64,000 nt of DNA from Gyromitra esculenta (GCA_038503075.1 JBCAML010000008.1:1736001-1800000); one strand, 5' to 3'. Numbered from the stretch's first letter, positions 1 to 12,729 are shown. Program-made: numbers and translations. The notes: a model not told the origin generated them from the sequence alone.

Positions 1-1685
1 TATACCCATCATCACCCCGAGGGGCATCGGACGAATTTTGCGGAGCCTGCTGGGGGATTCCCGCCATTTGATTCATTTGCTGCCATGCCGGGATTATACC
101 GCCGAGAGTCGTGCCAGGCCCATTCGGTCCGTCAGCACCGATGCTGTTAAAAGACGCAGTCAACTGGGGAACGCTCATGCCCTGTAATCCTGGGTGTTGA
201 AGGATGAGCTGGAGTAGGGCCATTTGATCTACAGGAGCAGCAGGGACACCAGACCCTTGTTGGGACTGTTGTTGTGGAAACTGGGTATATGAATTTTGGA
301 TCTGGGGAGGCTGTTGCTGGCCAAGATACATTCCAGACATCTGGTTTCCAAACATAGGCATTGCCGGTACACTATTTGCAATTGGAGGAGTGGAAGCATA
401 TGGCATAGACACTGGGACGGCTTGGGCTGGAGGCGCAGTAGGCCGTGACATAACGAGTGCACCAGCATCTTGAGATATACCAGAAAGCCCATTGGAATGA
501 GCATTTGATACGTTGTACTGAGGAGTTGCTACGGGAGGTGCAGGCGCTTGAGCAGGAGCAGGCGGAGTGACATTTTGATTTTGCTGCTTTGCCATATTGG
601 CAAGCGCCTGTAATATAGAAGCAGTACTCGACGCGCTTGGCGCAGCTGGTTGTTGCGGCGGCTGTGGCTGTGATAGCTGTTGATATTGTGGAAAGGCCTG
701 CATTTGGCCGTTTAGGGATTGCAAATGTGGAGGCGGTGACCCGGTTGGGGTAGTTGACTGCACAGAATCTACAAATAATACAGCAATAATATATCATCAA
801 TTACAGACGAACTTCTTCCAAGATGTGTTGGCAATAACTAGAGAATACGTGCGGGAGGGATATAAAGGCTTACTCTGGACTCGGGCCTGGGACATGGGGC
901 TTGCGGCAATCTTTTGCTTAATGTCTGCCAAAACCTCAGGCGGGAATGTTGAGCTGCGCTCCCAAATCGCTACGAGCTTCTCTATTTTATCCTAGAAGAC
1001 ACAATATCTGTGTAAGTTGGATGCCTCTACATTATTTGTTTGGTGCTAACGAGCAGACGACGTGGTTCAAAGCGATAGCAGGAGGGGGAGGCTTCTCAAT
1101 CGTTGCCAAAGTGGATATTTGATAATATATATAGCTTGACAACACTGATAACCACAACGATACTCTCCGCCCACCCACAAATCATCGTTGAACTTATGTT
1201 TCTTCTCTGGAAAATAGCGTACCTTATTCTCTTCGGGAGGTGCATGTTGCAATATATCATTCATCAACATAGGGAGAAGTGCCGTGATTCTATGAACGCC
1301 AGCACCATAGGTGCCGTCAGGGGCATCGGCAGAGACCGGTTGCTGACTTTTCTTCGCGAGATCTAAGTACTTGCGAGCAACAGAATCTACAACGTAGAGG
1401 GGGCCTAGTTTATGTGTTCCTGGGCATTTCTTGAAGTGTGTGTATAACTTCCCGATGATGACAGATTCGGACTAAACATTTATCGTCAGTCAGCATCTAA
1501 ATGAAGCGTTTCGTTCTACGTGGCTGCCGGCACCGCTTATCTAAAAACCGTTCAGTAGGAAGAAGTACCTGGACGTTTTTCGCGCTGAGGTCGGTTATTT
1601 GATTGATTTTCGAGCCAGACACACCGGGTGGTTTGGTGGCCAGCATGGCTTGCAGAGCATTCTCAAGCTCTGTCACCACAGACAT
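1..1685 (-). CDS. seb1: Seb1/Nrd1-like RNA polymerase II CTD-interacting RNA-binding protein, 5' part (gene runs off the left edge)
   Basis: Exons read on the minus strand are 1685-1569, 1471-1223, 991-874 and 768 to beyond base 1. All junctions are GT-AG and the frame stays open. Residues 1-161 form a CTD-interaction domain: it starts MSVVTELENALQAML and holds YVVDSVARKYLDLAKK and KIEKLVAIWERSSTFPPEVL, all typical of the Nrd1/Seb1 type. From about residue 162 the chain is a Pro/Gln/Ala-rich linker, still open at the window edge. Known family members bind Ser5/Ser2-phosphorylated CTD and nascent RNA in the nucleus, and act in termination, poly(A)-site choice and heterochromatin; their RRM would lie outside the window. 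The start gives the family's usual N-terminus. The 231-nt intron between exons 2 and 3 is long for this gene and might hide a small exon. Pcf11-type proteins share the CID but not this N-terminal wording. Confidence 0.88.
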
Positions 1686-4137
1686 TATGATGATTGTAGA
1701 GTTTTTTTTTTTCCCACAAACACCAAATGGAGAATATTACTCGGGCCAAGTAGCAGCAGTAGCAGCAGGAGCAGTAGAAATAGCAATCCAACGATTAAGG
1801 TTGGCGATGACGCGTACGATGAATCTCTCTCTCTCTAGCAACCTCTCTCAACAGTGGTCGCGCGACTAATATTTGTTCCTTTGACTCTACCCGACCCCTT
1901 CGCTTTCTTCTAGATAATCGAATGATGCGGGTGGATATCTCGATTCTCTCTTTACTGAGAAACAGGACAGCTTTTCATGTGCTGCTGGATGCCTTCTCTA
2001 ACAGTATTTGCAACGGTCGATCACCTAGATAGAATTCAAGCCCGAATGTGTACGATGGTCAAATGTTGGTGAAGCGAGCAGAAGTAAACCCACGATCTGG
2101 GGAGTGGCGCCTAGGGGGGGAAGAGGATATACCGGATAGTGTGTATGTAGGGGATTTAGATGGGACACCGTATGTAGTGGAGGTCGCAGTGGCTGCGGGG
2201 ATTTACAACGCGGGTGTTGGTTGGGGAGATGCAGGAGAAAGAGAAGTCTCGGTGAGGGGACGTTCCATGGAATGCAGTGAAACTCAGAGTTTGTCAGGCT
2301 TTTTTGGCTTAGTCAGCGTGTCGGGCATGGCTGCAGCGCATGAGCGTAATTTTTCTGTCATAGCGTCTGATGCGGCTAACCCAACCAACAACGATTGACT
2401 CGGATTCGAATCCCACGAGTTTGACATTTCCGTTGGAGGGAATATATACAGTAGGTATTATCAGCTGAAATCAATGCAATGCTCTCTTTCTGGCTGGGAA
2501 AAACCCTGGAGAACGAATTCCAAGCGACTTGGAGAGAGCACCAATAGAAATTCGAGGATATGCCTCGATCACCATTGAGCGTTGAAAGCAGCAGCCTATG
2601 ATCCTAAACTCAAACATACGAAACAAGCGACATACAGGAACCAACAGAAACATGATACATACAGACATCCCCAACCTAATGGTAGAACCGATCAGTTGGT
2701 GAATATGGGGAAACTTGGTAGCAACAAGCATGAAACCCTAAACCTTTGTCTGCGGATTGGGCCAGCCAGGCCCTTGTCCGCCAGGCTGGTGATGTCTGTA
2801 GAGAATCATTCTATTCGTCCTACTCCCACACGAGTGACGTGACAAACGTGGTGGGTAGAAACCGAATCACCTACTCTAAGAGGCTGGGAGGATAAGCGAG
2901 TCGTCTGATCACAAGGTATCACTCAAAATCAACAATTTCCCAACTCTTCGGCAACTACCACTTCATCCTCACACCAACAGGACGATAAGACACCTCAGCT
3001 ATAAAACCCACATTGGGGGAGCAAGACATCACTCTCATCTTCTTGGTGGAGAAACGCTGAACCTGAGCACTTTTCAAACTTCCCAAGGCATTGCTTCATT
3101 GCACTTCTTGAGGGCGAATAATCTATCTCGCGTAAAGTAACATGGATCCGTATCAAGTTACCTGAAGTCTTCTTTCATATCAAGGGTTCGGTGGTTCGGT
3201 GGTTCTTGGCCTTGTTGCTCTCGTTTCGCGTTTCGAGAGTTAGCCAAGGTTGTCGTAATAACTACATGTGTTTTCCAAGGATAGTTTTGGAAACTGCTCC
3301 GTGGAGGCCGGGGCAAAACATCAAACAAGTCCCTCGGGGAATACTCAGAGTGCGGATCGGAGCTTCTCTCGTGAAATTGGGACTTTGGAGTGAACTTCCA
3401 CGTTTCGGGTTTGCATCCGGAGGGGTTGAGGTGATATTGAAGTAGCCAGTAGGGGATTACGCTGGTATTTCCTCAGGAACTACGAGACCCCAAAGAGTAA
3501 GCCGATAAGTTTGGTGTTGAACGATTTTGCAGGTGAGATCTTTGGCATTAGAATCTGTCATGTTCGCAATCAATTATCTCACCGGTTAGAATTCTTGGCC
3601 ATAAGCATTTCCCCCCTTTCAGACAATTTTCATGGATAAATTAAGACAATGGGGGTTTGAATCGTCTGTGAAACATATGCCAGTACTCTACTTATCCTAC
3701 CACAGCGCCTTTCGCTACTAGGGCGCTTTCGCTAGAGCCGGATGACGTCAAATTCCAGGGCTGCAAAGTTACTGTGATACCTATAAGTTATTTGGCGAAT
3801 AATCCCAATACCGAAGTGGAGCCACGTCAAAACCTGCTTAGGAAAAGAACCAAACCCTTAAACTTACTCACTTTTCGGTATTACCGTTGTGCCAGCATTC
3901 CCCATTGAAAATACTTGCTTCTTGTTCGTATCTGGAGGGGATTGGAGGTGAGACGAACGACAGGGGTAATTCGCTTGCCGTGCGAATTGTACCGCAAGAT
4001 TAATTTTTCACTTGTCTAGGCGACAAAAGTATGGGCGCTATTAATTTTCGTATTCGTAGCGGATCGTAACGGCTAAGATTTACCGGATTGGGGATTTGTG
4101 TTCAATGAAATTACCACATACTCGCGAACCCGGTCTA
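1686..4137. other. Gene-free spacer upstream of the CID gene
   Basis: No convincing gene. An open frame at 2048-2398 (plus, 116 codons) is Gly/Val-rich, matches no family I know and has no visible partner exons; I treat it as chance or a very doubtful hypothetical. The GGATTCGAATCC string near 2401-2412 resembles a tRNA B box, but no cloverleaf can be drawn around it. Confidence 0.5.
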
Positions 4138-4429
4138 CAGTCACTCACGGGGTGACGGCGAATACTGTCTGATGGCGAACAAGGGTTGCTCGGGCCAAGC
4201 ACTAAACCAGTAATGGTAATTCCCCAAGAAAACGCGAAAAGCACCCAACAGCAAATTCAAGAATAAAATAGCCCTGAAATAGCACCTATGATTAATAGAC
4301 TGAAGAAACTAATTAGGAATCTAAAATTTCCAATGTTTTGTGAAAAAGTTGTGAATCCTGTGGTTTGGAGATGTAACCGGACCCTTGTTCGCCATCAGAC
4401 AGGATTCGCCGTCACCCCGTGAGTGACTG
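4138..4429. mobile_element. MITE of Tc1/mariner type, 292 bp, with TA target duplication
   Basis: The two ends are 49-bp inverted repeats (4138-4186 and 4381-4429) differing at one base by my reading. Both start CAGTCACTCACGGGGTGACG. A TA flanks each side (4136-4137 and 4430-4431), as expected of Tc1/mariner transposition. The interior (about 190 bp) is AT-rich with no open frame, so the element is non-autonomous. Near-identical ends suggest recent insertion or recent amplification. Confidence 0.9.
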
Positions 4430-6314
4430 TAATAGACATCAGCGATCTGTTGCGGCTCGGCGTGCGGATATTTTTCTGCTTTGGTACCTTCTATGCAGAG
4501 AACAAAATTGCCAATTCACTAGAGTCGCGTGGGTAATAAAAGGCCAACCAAGCGGTAAAACCCCAAGCAGTATTCGTTGCATACCTTCAATCGAGGAACT
4601 CACCCGTCCTCCAACTTACTGGTCGGATAATTGTAATGGGAAATAGGTACTCCCAGCTATATGCTCCTGGGTACCGGCGAACTCAACTGGCGTTGTGTGA
4701 TTAGTAGGGTAATTGTATGAGTAATCGAGATCGTCGTTACATGATGAAGTGTTTGCGCGATTGTAGCTACAAACTCCTTGGCATTTTTCTTCAAATATAT
4801 ATCTCTTAGAGAAAGGCTCGGTCGTCCTTTCGCCTGCATATTGCATATATCACGTTTTTGATCGGTACAGGGTCGATTGAATAATATTCCAGAAGGATAT
4901 GGCTTGGGTGTTATTTTTTTAGCTTGTGTGGATATGGAGCGTAAGGTTTGTTTTAGATTGAAAGACATATACTGCTATAGTCCAGGGGACCATTCTGTGA
5001 CTTCATGTTAATCTTTGTCATTTATTCAATTGTTATCTTAAAAATCATGAAAAATCACTCGTATCGAATCAATCGCAACGACTTTCCTCTCCTGTTTACT
5101 TAAGAATCTCTAGATTCAAGACAACTTGATAAAATCTATGCTTTATTTTAAAGTTTGCCGGGGGCAATATTTGGCCGCCCTACCTAGGAAGCCAGGACGT
5201 AGTAAGGCAAATCTCGTCTGAACCTGTGTATATATCGGCGACTTTTTCTCCGTGATCCACAAGCTACATATACTAACTAAACCCCGCTATCATACATGTA
5301 TCTACGCATGAGCAGATACCCGGTGATGTTGAACACGGGTTCTAGCCTCTCGTGACTTCCCATGTAAGCCAGACGACTGCTACATAGAAACCGACGGAAT
5401 ACGTAGCTTTCTGTAAGCCACGCCAAGGTGGAGAAAAAAAAAAGAAAAAAGAGAATATACGTTACTGTCGTTTCCCGGAAGAACTATCCTGTGAGCTTTT
5501 TTTAATTCTGTGATGGTTCCCTCCTCAAGGGTTTTTATCGGTGGCGATTGTTGATAGCTAGGTTTCCGAGACTTAATTAGATCTTGGGGGGCTTTTTTTG
5601 CCTTGTTTATGGGCCGAGGAGTTGGCTTGTGTAGATATAGGTGTCTGTTGACGGTTGCATATGGTTACACATCAGTCTGCTGCTTCCCGTGAATATCTGA
5701 CTGTGCTTTTGAAGGGACTCAGGTCGCACTGTTTAAAGTAGTACATCGTATGATATTTGAAATATGCGTTGCTTAGAAGTAATAAATGTTTCTGACTCGA
5801 AAGGAGCTGCTCTTAAATACATACGAGGCTCAACTTTTGTATCCCTTGAAATTTTGGGCAGCTGAGTGTAGACGAGTGATAAATTGTGATAGCGATGGAT
5901 TTTTATAATTATGGTGATATTGTTCCTTTACGACTTGGGTGGAGTTATGGATTAATGCATTTAGTTTGGAGCTGTATTAATCCAGCAGTAATCCTAAATG
6001 AGAGGCTTATATTTTTGTACGTGTTAACTGGCTTGAGTGTTTGACGATTACGTGTAAGTAATACCAAAGAAGTGTTAGTTGTGGGTGGATCTCTGTGACA
6101 TTTTCTTTCCATCATGATTCAAATTGAAGGACTGTAAACAAAGTGTATTTGAAACTATAAACTACAGAAAACCCGTCATGATCTATAACCCGTAACCCCA
6201 CCGTCTACAAAAGCCGAAACAAAAGAAATAAGGAAACAATAAGAAAGGAAAAGAAGAAAAAAAGTCTAAAACAAAAAAGAAATAAAACTACTACTACACA
6301 GATTATTGCCACAT
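4430..6314. other. Gene-free AT-rich spacer downstream of the A-T-R synthetase gene
   Basis: No coding region or RNA gene could be supported. The part just before 6315 should hold the 3' UTR and poly(A) signals of the minus-strand synthetase gene. Confidence 0.5.
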
Positions 6315-9300
6315 CTACCAAGATTCCTCGCTCCAAAACTTCAGGAACCTCCCAATCAGATCCTTATCGACCACCTTACATTCCCCAAGACTCTTACTGT
6401 ACTTGCTCGCCTCCTCCGTTTTGAAATATGGCACGCTCTCCACGGTATCCTTCCCATACTTATTCTCAAAGAACTCCAACAGTTTGACCGGGGGGTTCAC
6501 CTTCGGGTCTTGGTTCGAAGCCTTCAGTCTCGCAAGCCACTCAGTTGGTGTGACCTCCTCAAACTTTAGTCCAGCCGCCTTAAGACCAGGGAGGAATTCG
6601 TTGTTCCAGGAAGTATTAGATGGATGGGAGACGTTAAAAACAGCATTGCGGGCCTGATCAACCGGGATGAATGAGAGATCAATGCATGTCTGAGCGACCA
6701 CATCTACAGGTAGCCAGGAGACCGTCTCGTCGTTGGTTGGGCGAGGGAGACATCCAATTGTGAGTGCGGATTGGACCGTCAATGGAATGGCTTCAGTTGC
6801 GTTCCAACGACCATTGATAGTGTCCCCAACAACTTGTCCAATTCTAAGAACACGTGATGCCATCCCTGTTTTGTTTGCGGCGACGCCGCAAAGCTTCTCA
6901 GTGACGAGCTTGGATCGCGCGTAGCCCATTGGCATTGCGTTTTCGAGGGAGGTAGGCTCAGTTTCCGAGATGACGGAGGCGGATGTGGCGAGGACGGCGG
7001 AGATAGAGGAGCAGAAATTGAAACCTGCTGGATAAGCACGATGGGAACGCAAGCAGAGGCACATGAGGTTGTAGGAGCCACGGATATGTTGCTGTTCGAA
7101 CGAGGTCACATCCATGTTGAAGTTGACTGACCATGCAGAGTGGAGCACGATATTTACTTTGTCTAGAAGCTCCTCGTAAACTTCAGGAGACAGGCCAAGC
7201 GTCTCTAAGCTGAAGTCAGAGGGATATGCGAAAATCTTTGCTCGTTGTTCTTGTGACAATGTATCGTAGACATGACGCTCCTTAAGAGACTTGATGGTTC
7301 GCTCGTTGGCATTCTCGAGAGAACTGGCGCGGACAAGACAGTAGACTTTCTTGACAGAATCGCGAGCTGCGAGCTGCGAAGTAATATGGGCTCCGAGAGA
7401 ACCTGTGGCACCAGTAACGACCTAGTGAATGTTAGTATATTTTTCATAGGGTTAAGCCAAATATCGGCGACTATGTCAGATATGTGTACTTACGATGTAA
7501 TCTCCATCTGGGTTCGACTTCCCGGGCACATGCTGCGGAAAATTGGAATATTTCTCGATCAATCCCTTCAACAAATCTGTCTGGGTGTCTACAACCTCCT
7601 TCTCACCAGTTCTCAGGCGATAGAGATGTCCAGCAAGCTTGGCAAGTGTTGGTTGCTCGAAAACAATGTTCTGGCTGACCTTACCACCAGTCTTCAGCTC
7701 CCGAACAATCTTTCCCTGGATCTGCATAGCACCTAGAGAATCGAGACCAAGCGAGAAGAAATCGGTATCGTCCTGGAGTTGACTAGGATTGTTGAGCATT
7801 AGAATATTGACAAGTTCCTTCTTGACGAACTCCTTAGTTTCCTCCTCGGAGAGCTCTAAACCATCCTGACTGCTCTGGGCCTCGAAATCTTGATAGAGCT
7901 GTTCGATCTGGTCCGCGAACCTGGCATAGAAAGCAGCCCTGATGGCGGTACCCTTATCGGTTCTCGGATATTCTTGACCTATCGGTAGAATAGCAATCAT
8001 CTCCTTAGAGATCTTTGCATAAGCAGGCATGATTTCATTGCCCTGCTGGGTGGAGTCCCATATTTTCTCGATAACTTCAGCTTGCCCCATACCGGCAGCT
8101 TTCTCGCTCGGAATCACAATCATCCCCAGATGTGCTCTTTGAGCTCCACACACGATAACCTCACTTACATAAGGGTTCTCCCTGACGTGTAATTCGAGGG
8201 TGACTGGGTTTGCCTTCTCTCCGTTGCTTAGAACAAGGGTGTCATCGAGACGGCCGTAGTATTTCCACTTGTTTGAATCGGTGGGATGACGCACGAAGAG
8301 ATCGTGTGTGGCGTAAGAACCATCGGGTCGATTACTGAGGGATTGAGATGGCCATCCAGCTTTGATGACAAGTTCGCAGATATTTTCGGCGACGGGCTCC
8401 CATATTGCGTAGTCGACGAAGGAGGGGAGAGGGCGGAGGTAGTTCCAGTCATTGTCGCCAGCGCCGCGAACTGAAGACAAGGAGACACCGTTTTCGGTAC
8501 TGAAGGGAGAAAAAATAAATAGTTAGCTCTGTGGCCACTTTGAACTGATTTAAGTAGTTGTGGATATTTGAGTTTGGAGTACTTACGATCCATAGAAACT
8601 AACAATATTAACGCCGTTGGCAACCAATTTATCACCAAGCTCATCAGGACAACTCGATCCTCCGAAAACAACTCTCTTACGATTGGCCATGACCTCAATC
8701 CCACCCTCTGTCTCAGCGAGTAGCTTCAAAGCGTAAGGAACACCATAAAACAGTTCCAAATTGGTGGCCTTCATAGCCTCAATCATGTTCGGGCCAGTCA
8801 GCGGGAGATCAGCATTGAAGATGGCAATCTTCCTTCTAGAAGTAAGAGCTCCAGTCACCGCTATCACACCGTAGGTATGAAATAACGGAAGTGTGATCAT
8901 AGCTGTCATATGATCTGCCGAAACAAGCCTTGATGTGTTGAGAACAGCTTGGTGGGTTGTGCCTACAGGCTTAGGTAGGCCGGTCGAACCACTAGAGTGG
9001 ATGATCCAGACGATCTTCTGGGATTCTTGAACATAGTCGAAACCTCGATCAAAAGTAGTTTCTTCCAAGGGGATCTGTTCATCCCTGGTTCCTTCTGGGT
9101 CGTAGACGTCCCTCTCAGCCATAGAGAAGACGTTCAATGGAAGAGGGAAATCGTCCTTGATTCTTGCAATCGTCTTTTCGAAGCCAGGTTGGATAATGAT
9201 ATCTGAACAGTTGGTTTTTGCAAGCAAATGCTTGTATGCTGCGTCTGAGATTCTGGTCGACAAGAATAGGATCGTCCATCCAAGCTTTGATAGGGCGAAC

Positions 9301-9599
9301 ATGGAAACTACATAGTCGAAGTTGGAGATACCCAGCAGGGCAACGACACGAGGAGGGGAAGAAGACTTTGAGCGCGGTAAATTGTTTTTCGAGTACTTCT
9401 TGGCAGCGCGGTATGCGAAATTATTAATTTGGGAGACGGTGTATTGTTCGTACTGAGAACCAGACGTCGGGTATGAGATATAGGGCTCGCTAGGATTTCG
9501 AAGGACTTGGGCACGAAGAAGTTGGTCGAGGGTGCGAGCTTTAGCAGGCTCTGGGATTGACGTTGACGCAACGGAGTTTTCGATTCTTGAGGGGGCCAT
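6315..9599 (-). CDS. NRPS-like A-T-R enzyme (adenylation, carrier, terminal thioester reductase)
   Basis: Three exons (9599-8587, 8499-7494, 7421-6315) give 1041 residues. The adenylation domain carries A3 HSSGSTGLPKPVG (201-213), the A5 motif YGSTENG spanning the first intron, GRLDD, and the A10 Lys in PRTDKG (about 520). A carrier domain follows with FFSLGLDSLG; Ser at about 592 is the phosphopantetheine site. From about 674 there is a Rossmann reductase: nucleotide loop VTGATGSLGAHI and catalytic YARSK. There is no condensation domain. The family activates a carboxylic acid with ATP, loads it on the carrier and releases it with NADPH as aldehyde or alcohol; aryl-acid reductases of this shape are known in fungi. 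Canonical Lys2 is longer and sits in lysine synthesis, so it fits less well. No tailoring, transporter or regulator gene lies nearby, so the substrate cannot be guessed. Confidence 0.93.
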
Positions 9600-9788
9600 A
9601 TCAAATTGCTGTATGGTAATGTTCAGGATAGTAAAGGGAGTATGTATTTAATCTGAGAATATTGAATATGAGGGGTATCGAATATATATTCGAGGATACA
9701 GAATGTGAAGAATGCGTATGAGAATGGTGATGTCACAGCGTAACTATTGAATATTGAGATAGTAGAAATCCAAGGAGCAACCGTCACT

Positions 9789-9795
9789 CTTTATA
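9789..9795 (-). promoter_or_regulatory. TATA-like box of the A-T-R gene
   Basis: TATAAAG reads on the minus strand about 190 bp upstream of the ATG at 9599. The position is plausible for a TATA element with a 5' UTR of roughly 150 nt; no transcript data support it. Confidence 0.35.
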
Positions 9796-9805
9796 TCTCC
9801 AGCTA

Positions 9806-9916
9806 GTGCCTATGCGGCCCGAAAAGTTTTCAGGTCCATTGCAGAAAATCTGTCAACACTGTGCACGAAACGCAGGATGCCGCACATGTGTGCTGGAGAC
9901 TTTTCGGCCGTACGAG
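9806..9916. mobile_element. Decayed inverted-repeat element, possibly related to the element at 53008
   Basis: GCGGCCCGAAAAGTTTTCAGG on the left faces a right end whose complement reads ACGGCCGAAAAGTCTCCAG, roughly 17 of 21 matching. The right terminus (complement ACTCGTACGGCCG) resembles CTCAAGCGGCCG of the element at 53008-53106. The TA duplication is visible only on the left. It lies just upstream of the synthetase promoter. Confidence 0.4.
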
Positions 9917-11034
9917 TGGCCTCTGGATATTGCGGGTAGCGGAGGATCCACATACTTTCCTCGCGCTGTCTGTGATGGTGGTGGTGTTTACTCTAGAATT
10001 ACTAAATTTTGATTAATGCCGCCTCTCCCGAGGCACGGTTCACCCGGCAATCAGTTCTTAGGATTAGTCACTGCGTTTTTGGCACTGCTCGCTGTCGTAG
10101 GGCTAGCATCTCTTTTTTCCTTCTCGGAATGCTGTTGCCGGAATTCGAGAAGCCCGTTGTCACGCACCACTCCATGTTCCTGGCGTCACTCAGTGGCCGA
10201 TCTGGGGTTGGGATTTTCGCATTTTCCCAAGCAGGGCACATATGCGACCACGACTGCAGGTCCCGTGATGAATTATCCTGAACCCTCTGGGAGATCCCAG
10301 GCCATGCATATCGCCGAGGTTAGATATTGATCACATATATCGGGCCATTTATTTTCCCTCTCTTCGTGAGATCAAGTCATCTAATTTTCCCTATGTATGT
10401 ACACAAAATCTGCATCAATGTCTGTCCTCCGGCCGATAAGGTAGCGAGCCGCAAACCGCAAAATCCGGATTTCTACCCATTTCTTGAATGTTCGGATAAG
10501 CGGGCTCGATTTTTTTCAAACTCCCATGATATCATCGATGGAACTCTAAGCTGTACCCACGATATCGGCCGCCATCTAAGATCAGGGTTCGCGATTTCCC
10601 TCACTCAGTTTTTTGGAGTAAGCCACCACCCGACTATCCGAGTGTGCCTCTAGAAATTTCGACCTCCGATTTTTCCGAGTTTGTCTGGACCAGCAAGAGT
10701 CGGAGGCGAATGTGGGGGATCTGCGTGTTTCCTACTGACGGTTCGTTAGAGACTTTGCGCTTTTGAGCCAGCCCTGGTTTTGGACTAACCAGAAGCTGAC
10801 CTGCACCAATTAAATTGCTAGAAATCGGAGCTGGATCTATTTGCGCAAAATCTCTACTATGTCTTACTCGAAGTCGCGCCAATATACCCAATCTGGGGGG
10901 TCTCCGTAGTTTTTATGTGCAGATGGTCCGAAGCATTATGGGCTTGCAGTTTTTGTCTCAAAACCCACAGATGGAACGTGACTCGAAGAATCATAAGTGT
11001 ATAATATGAACATTAATATAGATATGGGGATATA

Positions 11035-11161
11035 CTTGCCTGCTAGGAGAAGAACCCAGAGACACGGGGTGTATGGCTTTGTATGCTACGGAATCGTGCC
11101 CGATGCTATCGGCATTAAACCCACCCACCCCTGTTTCCGGGTTCTTCTCCTGGTAGGCAAG
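11035..11161. mobile_element. MITE, 127 bp, copy 1 of a family, TA target duplication
   Basis: The ends read CTTGCCTGCTAGGAGAAGAA and, in complement, CTTGCCTACCAGGAGAAGAA, and the repeat runs on for about 35 bp. TA flanks lie at 11033-11034 and 11162-11163. The centre (TATGGCTTTGTATGCTACGG) matches the complement of the 127-bp element at 53138-53264, so the two are copies of one family in opposite orientation. No coding content. Confidence 0.88.
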
Positions 11162-11198
11162 TAGCTATCAAACCATAGTCATGGAATAGTTTTAAATA

Positions 11199-11286
11199 CT
11201 CATGCCGCCGATTCCCGACTCAATCATGTGATATGTTAATGGCGCTCAATATGTCGCATGATGGACTCGGAAATTGGCGACATGAG
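11199..11286. mobile_element. MITE, 88 bp, TA target duplication
   Basis: Ends read CTCATGCCGCCGATTCCCGA and, in complement, CTCATGTCGCCAATTTCCGA. The two arms make up most of the element. TA flanks are at 11197-11198 and 11287-11288. The terminal CTCATG(T/C)CG is shared with the longer element at 12199, suggesting one family of different lengths. Confidence 0.82.
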
Positions 11287-11333
11287 TAGTAGCGAGGTTG
11301 CTTAAATTAACTATTTATCCAAGTGTATGTGTA

Positions 11334-11437
11334 CTCGGGGATAGGTGTAAAAATCGAAAAATCTCAATCCCTCTTTTCATACAAATTTCTATGGGAGCAG
11401 GGGCTTATGTTTTCCGATTTTTACACTCATTCCCGAG
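11334..11437. mobile_element. MITE, 104 bp, TA target duplication
   Basis: Ends read CTCGGGGATAGGTGTAAAAA and, in complement, CTCGGGAATGAGTGTAAAAA. TA flanks are at 11332-11333 and 11438-11439. It is the third element within about 400 bp. No coding content. Confidence 0.85.
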
Positions 11438-12198
11438 TACGTTATAAGCATCGTAGAAACGTTGCTCAGAAGATCCTACTGCCTGGACATCCACTAGGGT
11501 AATTCAGAGATTCTGGAAAAGTTCAGTTAGTTCAATCTAAGGTATATCCCTTTCTAAAGCTATTATTGAGATGGCATGTAGTGAACCTCATGGATACATA
11601 GGGGCCCTTCCTGTGCTTCTATTGATCGAGTGACCAGCAGTGATCCCGAATTCCGTGCGAGACAGTCCAGCCAACAGTACGTACATTGGGTTGAAACTAG
11701 TCGTTTCTTGTGCATTTATAGGAATCCTGGGATATTTTATAGAATCAATGATTGGAGGGATGCTTCTAAGAATATCAGTTGCGAATATATTAGACGATCC
11801 GAGATTCTGAGTTGGGGTGGCGGAACTGGCACCGGAGTCTTGGCGTGCTTTAGCATATGTGGGTAGCCCATCTGGACTGCCTTTCAAACTCCTAATCATG
11901 CCTAGCCATCTGCTTTGCCCTTCTCGGGCAAATTAAGGCACATCCATGATTTTAATTCTCCGAACATGCAAACATGGTTACCACGGACTTCACGGAACTC
12001 ACGGCAAGCCGCCAGCAGGTTAATTAGCGTTACAGCACGGCTTTATATTCGGCAATCTAGGATCCACTTGGCACTTAGTTTCACAGTCGATGCTATAACT
12101 CGGAAGCACTACTTAGTTTCAGAAGGGTCCGATAGGGGGCGGGATTTATAACTTCCTATATTTAGTTTGAGGAATATATTTCAAATAACGTCGGTGTA

Positions 12199-12486
12199 CT
12201 CATGTCGTCGTTTTGAAGTCACGTTGCCTAAGCAGGCAAGTTCTAGTGAGAGAGCCATTTCTATTGGTTGGTGCCAGTCTCAGCACCTCGCTGGCATCCT
12301 TTTAGTGTTCTTTCAACACTCCTCCCTCCACCATAGTACCCTCAGGACACCGGTCCGGAATAAGATACCGCTATTTTCTGGTATCTCTTATGTTGAACTC
12401 TTGGTTTTAAACTGTCTTGAACCTTTTTGGTCAAGGAATAGAAAATTCCCTATTTAGGCAACGCGACTTCAAAACGGCGACATGAG
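12199..12486. mobile_element. MITE, about 288 bp, same terminal motif as the 88-bp element
   Basis: The left end CTCATGTCGTCGTTTTGAAG and the complement of the right end CTCATGTCGCCGTTTTGAAG pair over about 35 bp. The left flank is TA (12197-12198) but the right flank reads TT, so one duplication has mutated or the boundary is shifted. The interior (about 215 bp) has no meaningful open frame. Confidence 0.8.
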
Positions 12487-12729
12487 TTGAGCGTACGCAC
12501 AAACATGTAGATGAAAACCTTCACTATATGTACATGTAGTTCCGCCATATAACATGCCATACCTATCGCATTTTTTGTTGATATAAATCTGAAACTCGGA
12601 CTTTATATGTGGGGTATATGCATACGGTTGCACGTTGGTGTAGATGATAGCGACGGAACCCGTAGCATCCGGCTCTCAAACCCCACGAGATTACCTGAAG
12701 CATGCACCAACTAGTACAGCCGCGTATAT

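Noticed and set aside
2048..2398. 116-codon plus-strand open frame upstream of the CID gene
   Set aside because: Gly/Val-rich without domain or partner exons; no family likeness. Kept only as a remark.
2395..2420. B-box-like GGATTCGAATCC suggesting a tRNA
   Set aside because: The T-arm does not pair and no A box or acceptor stem fits.
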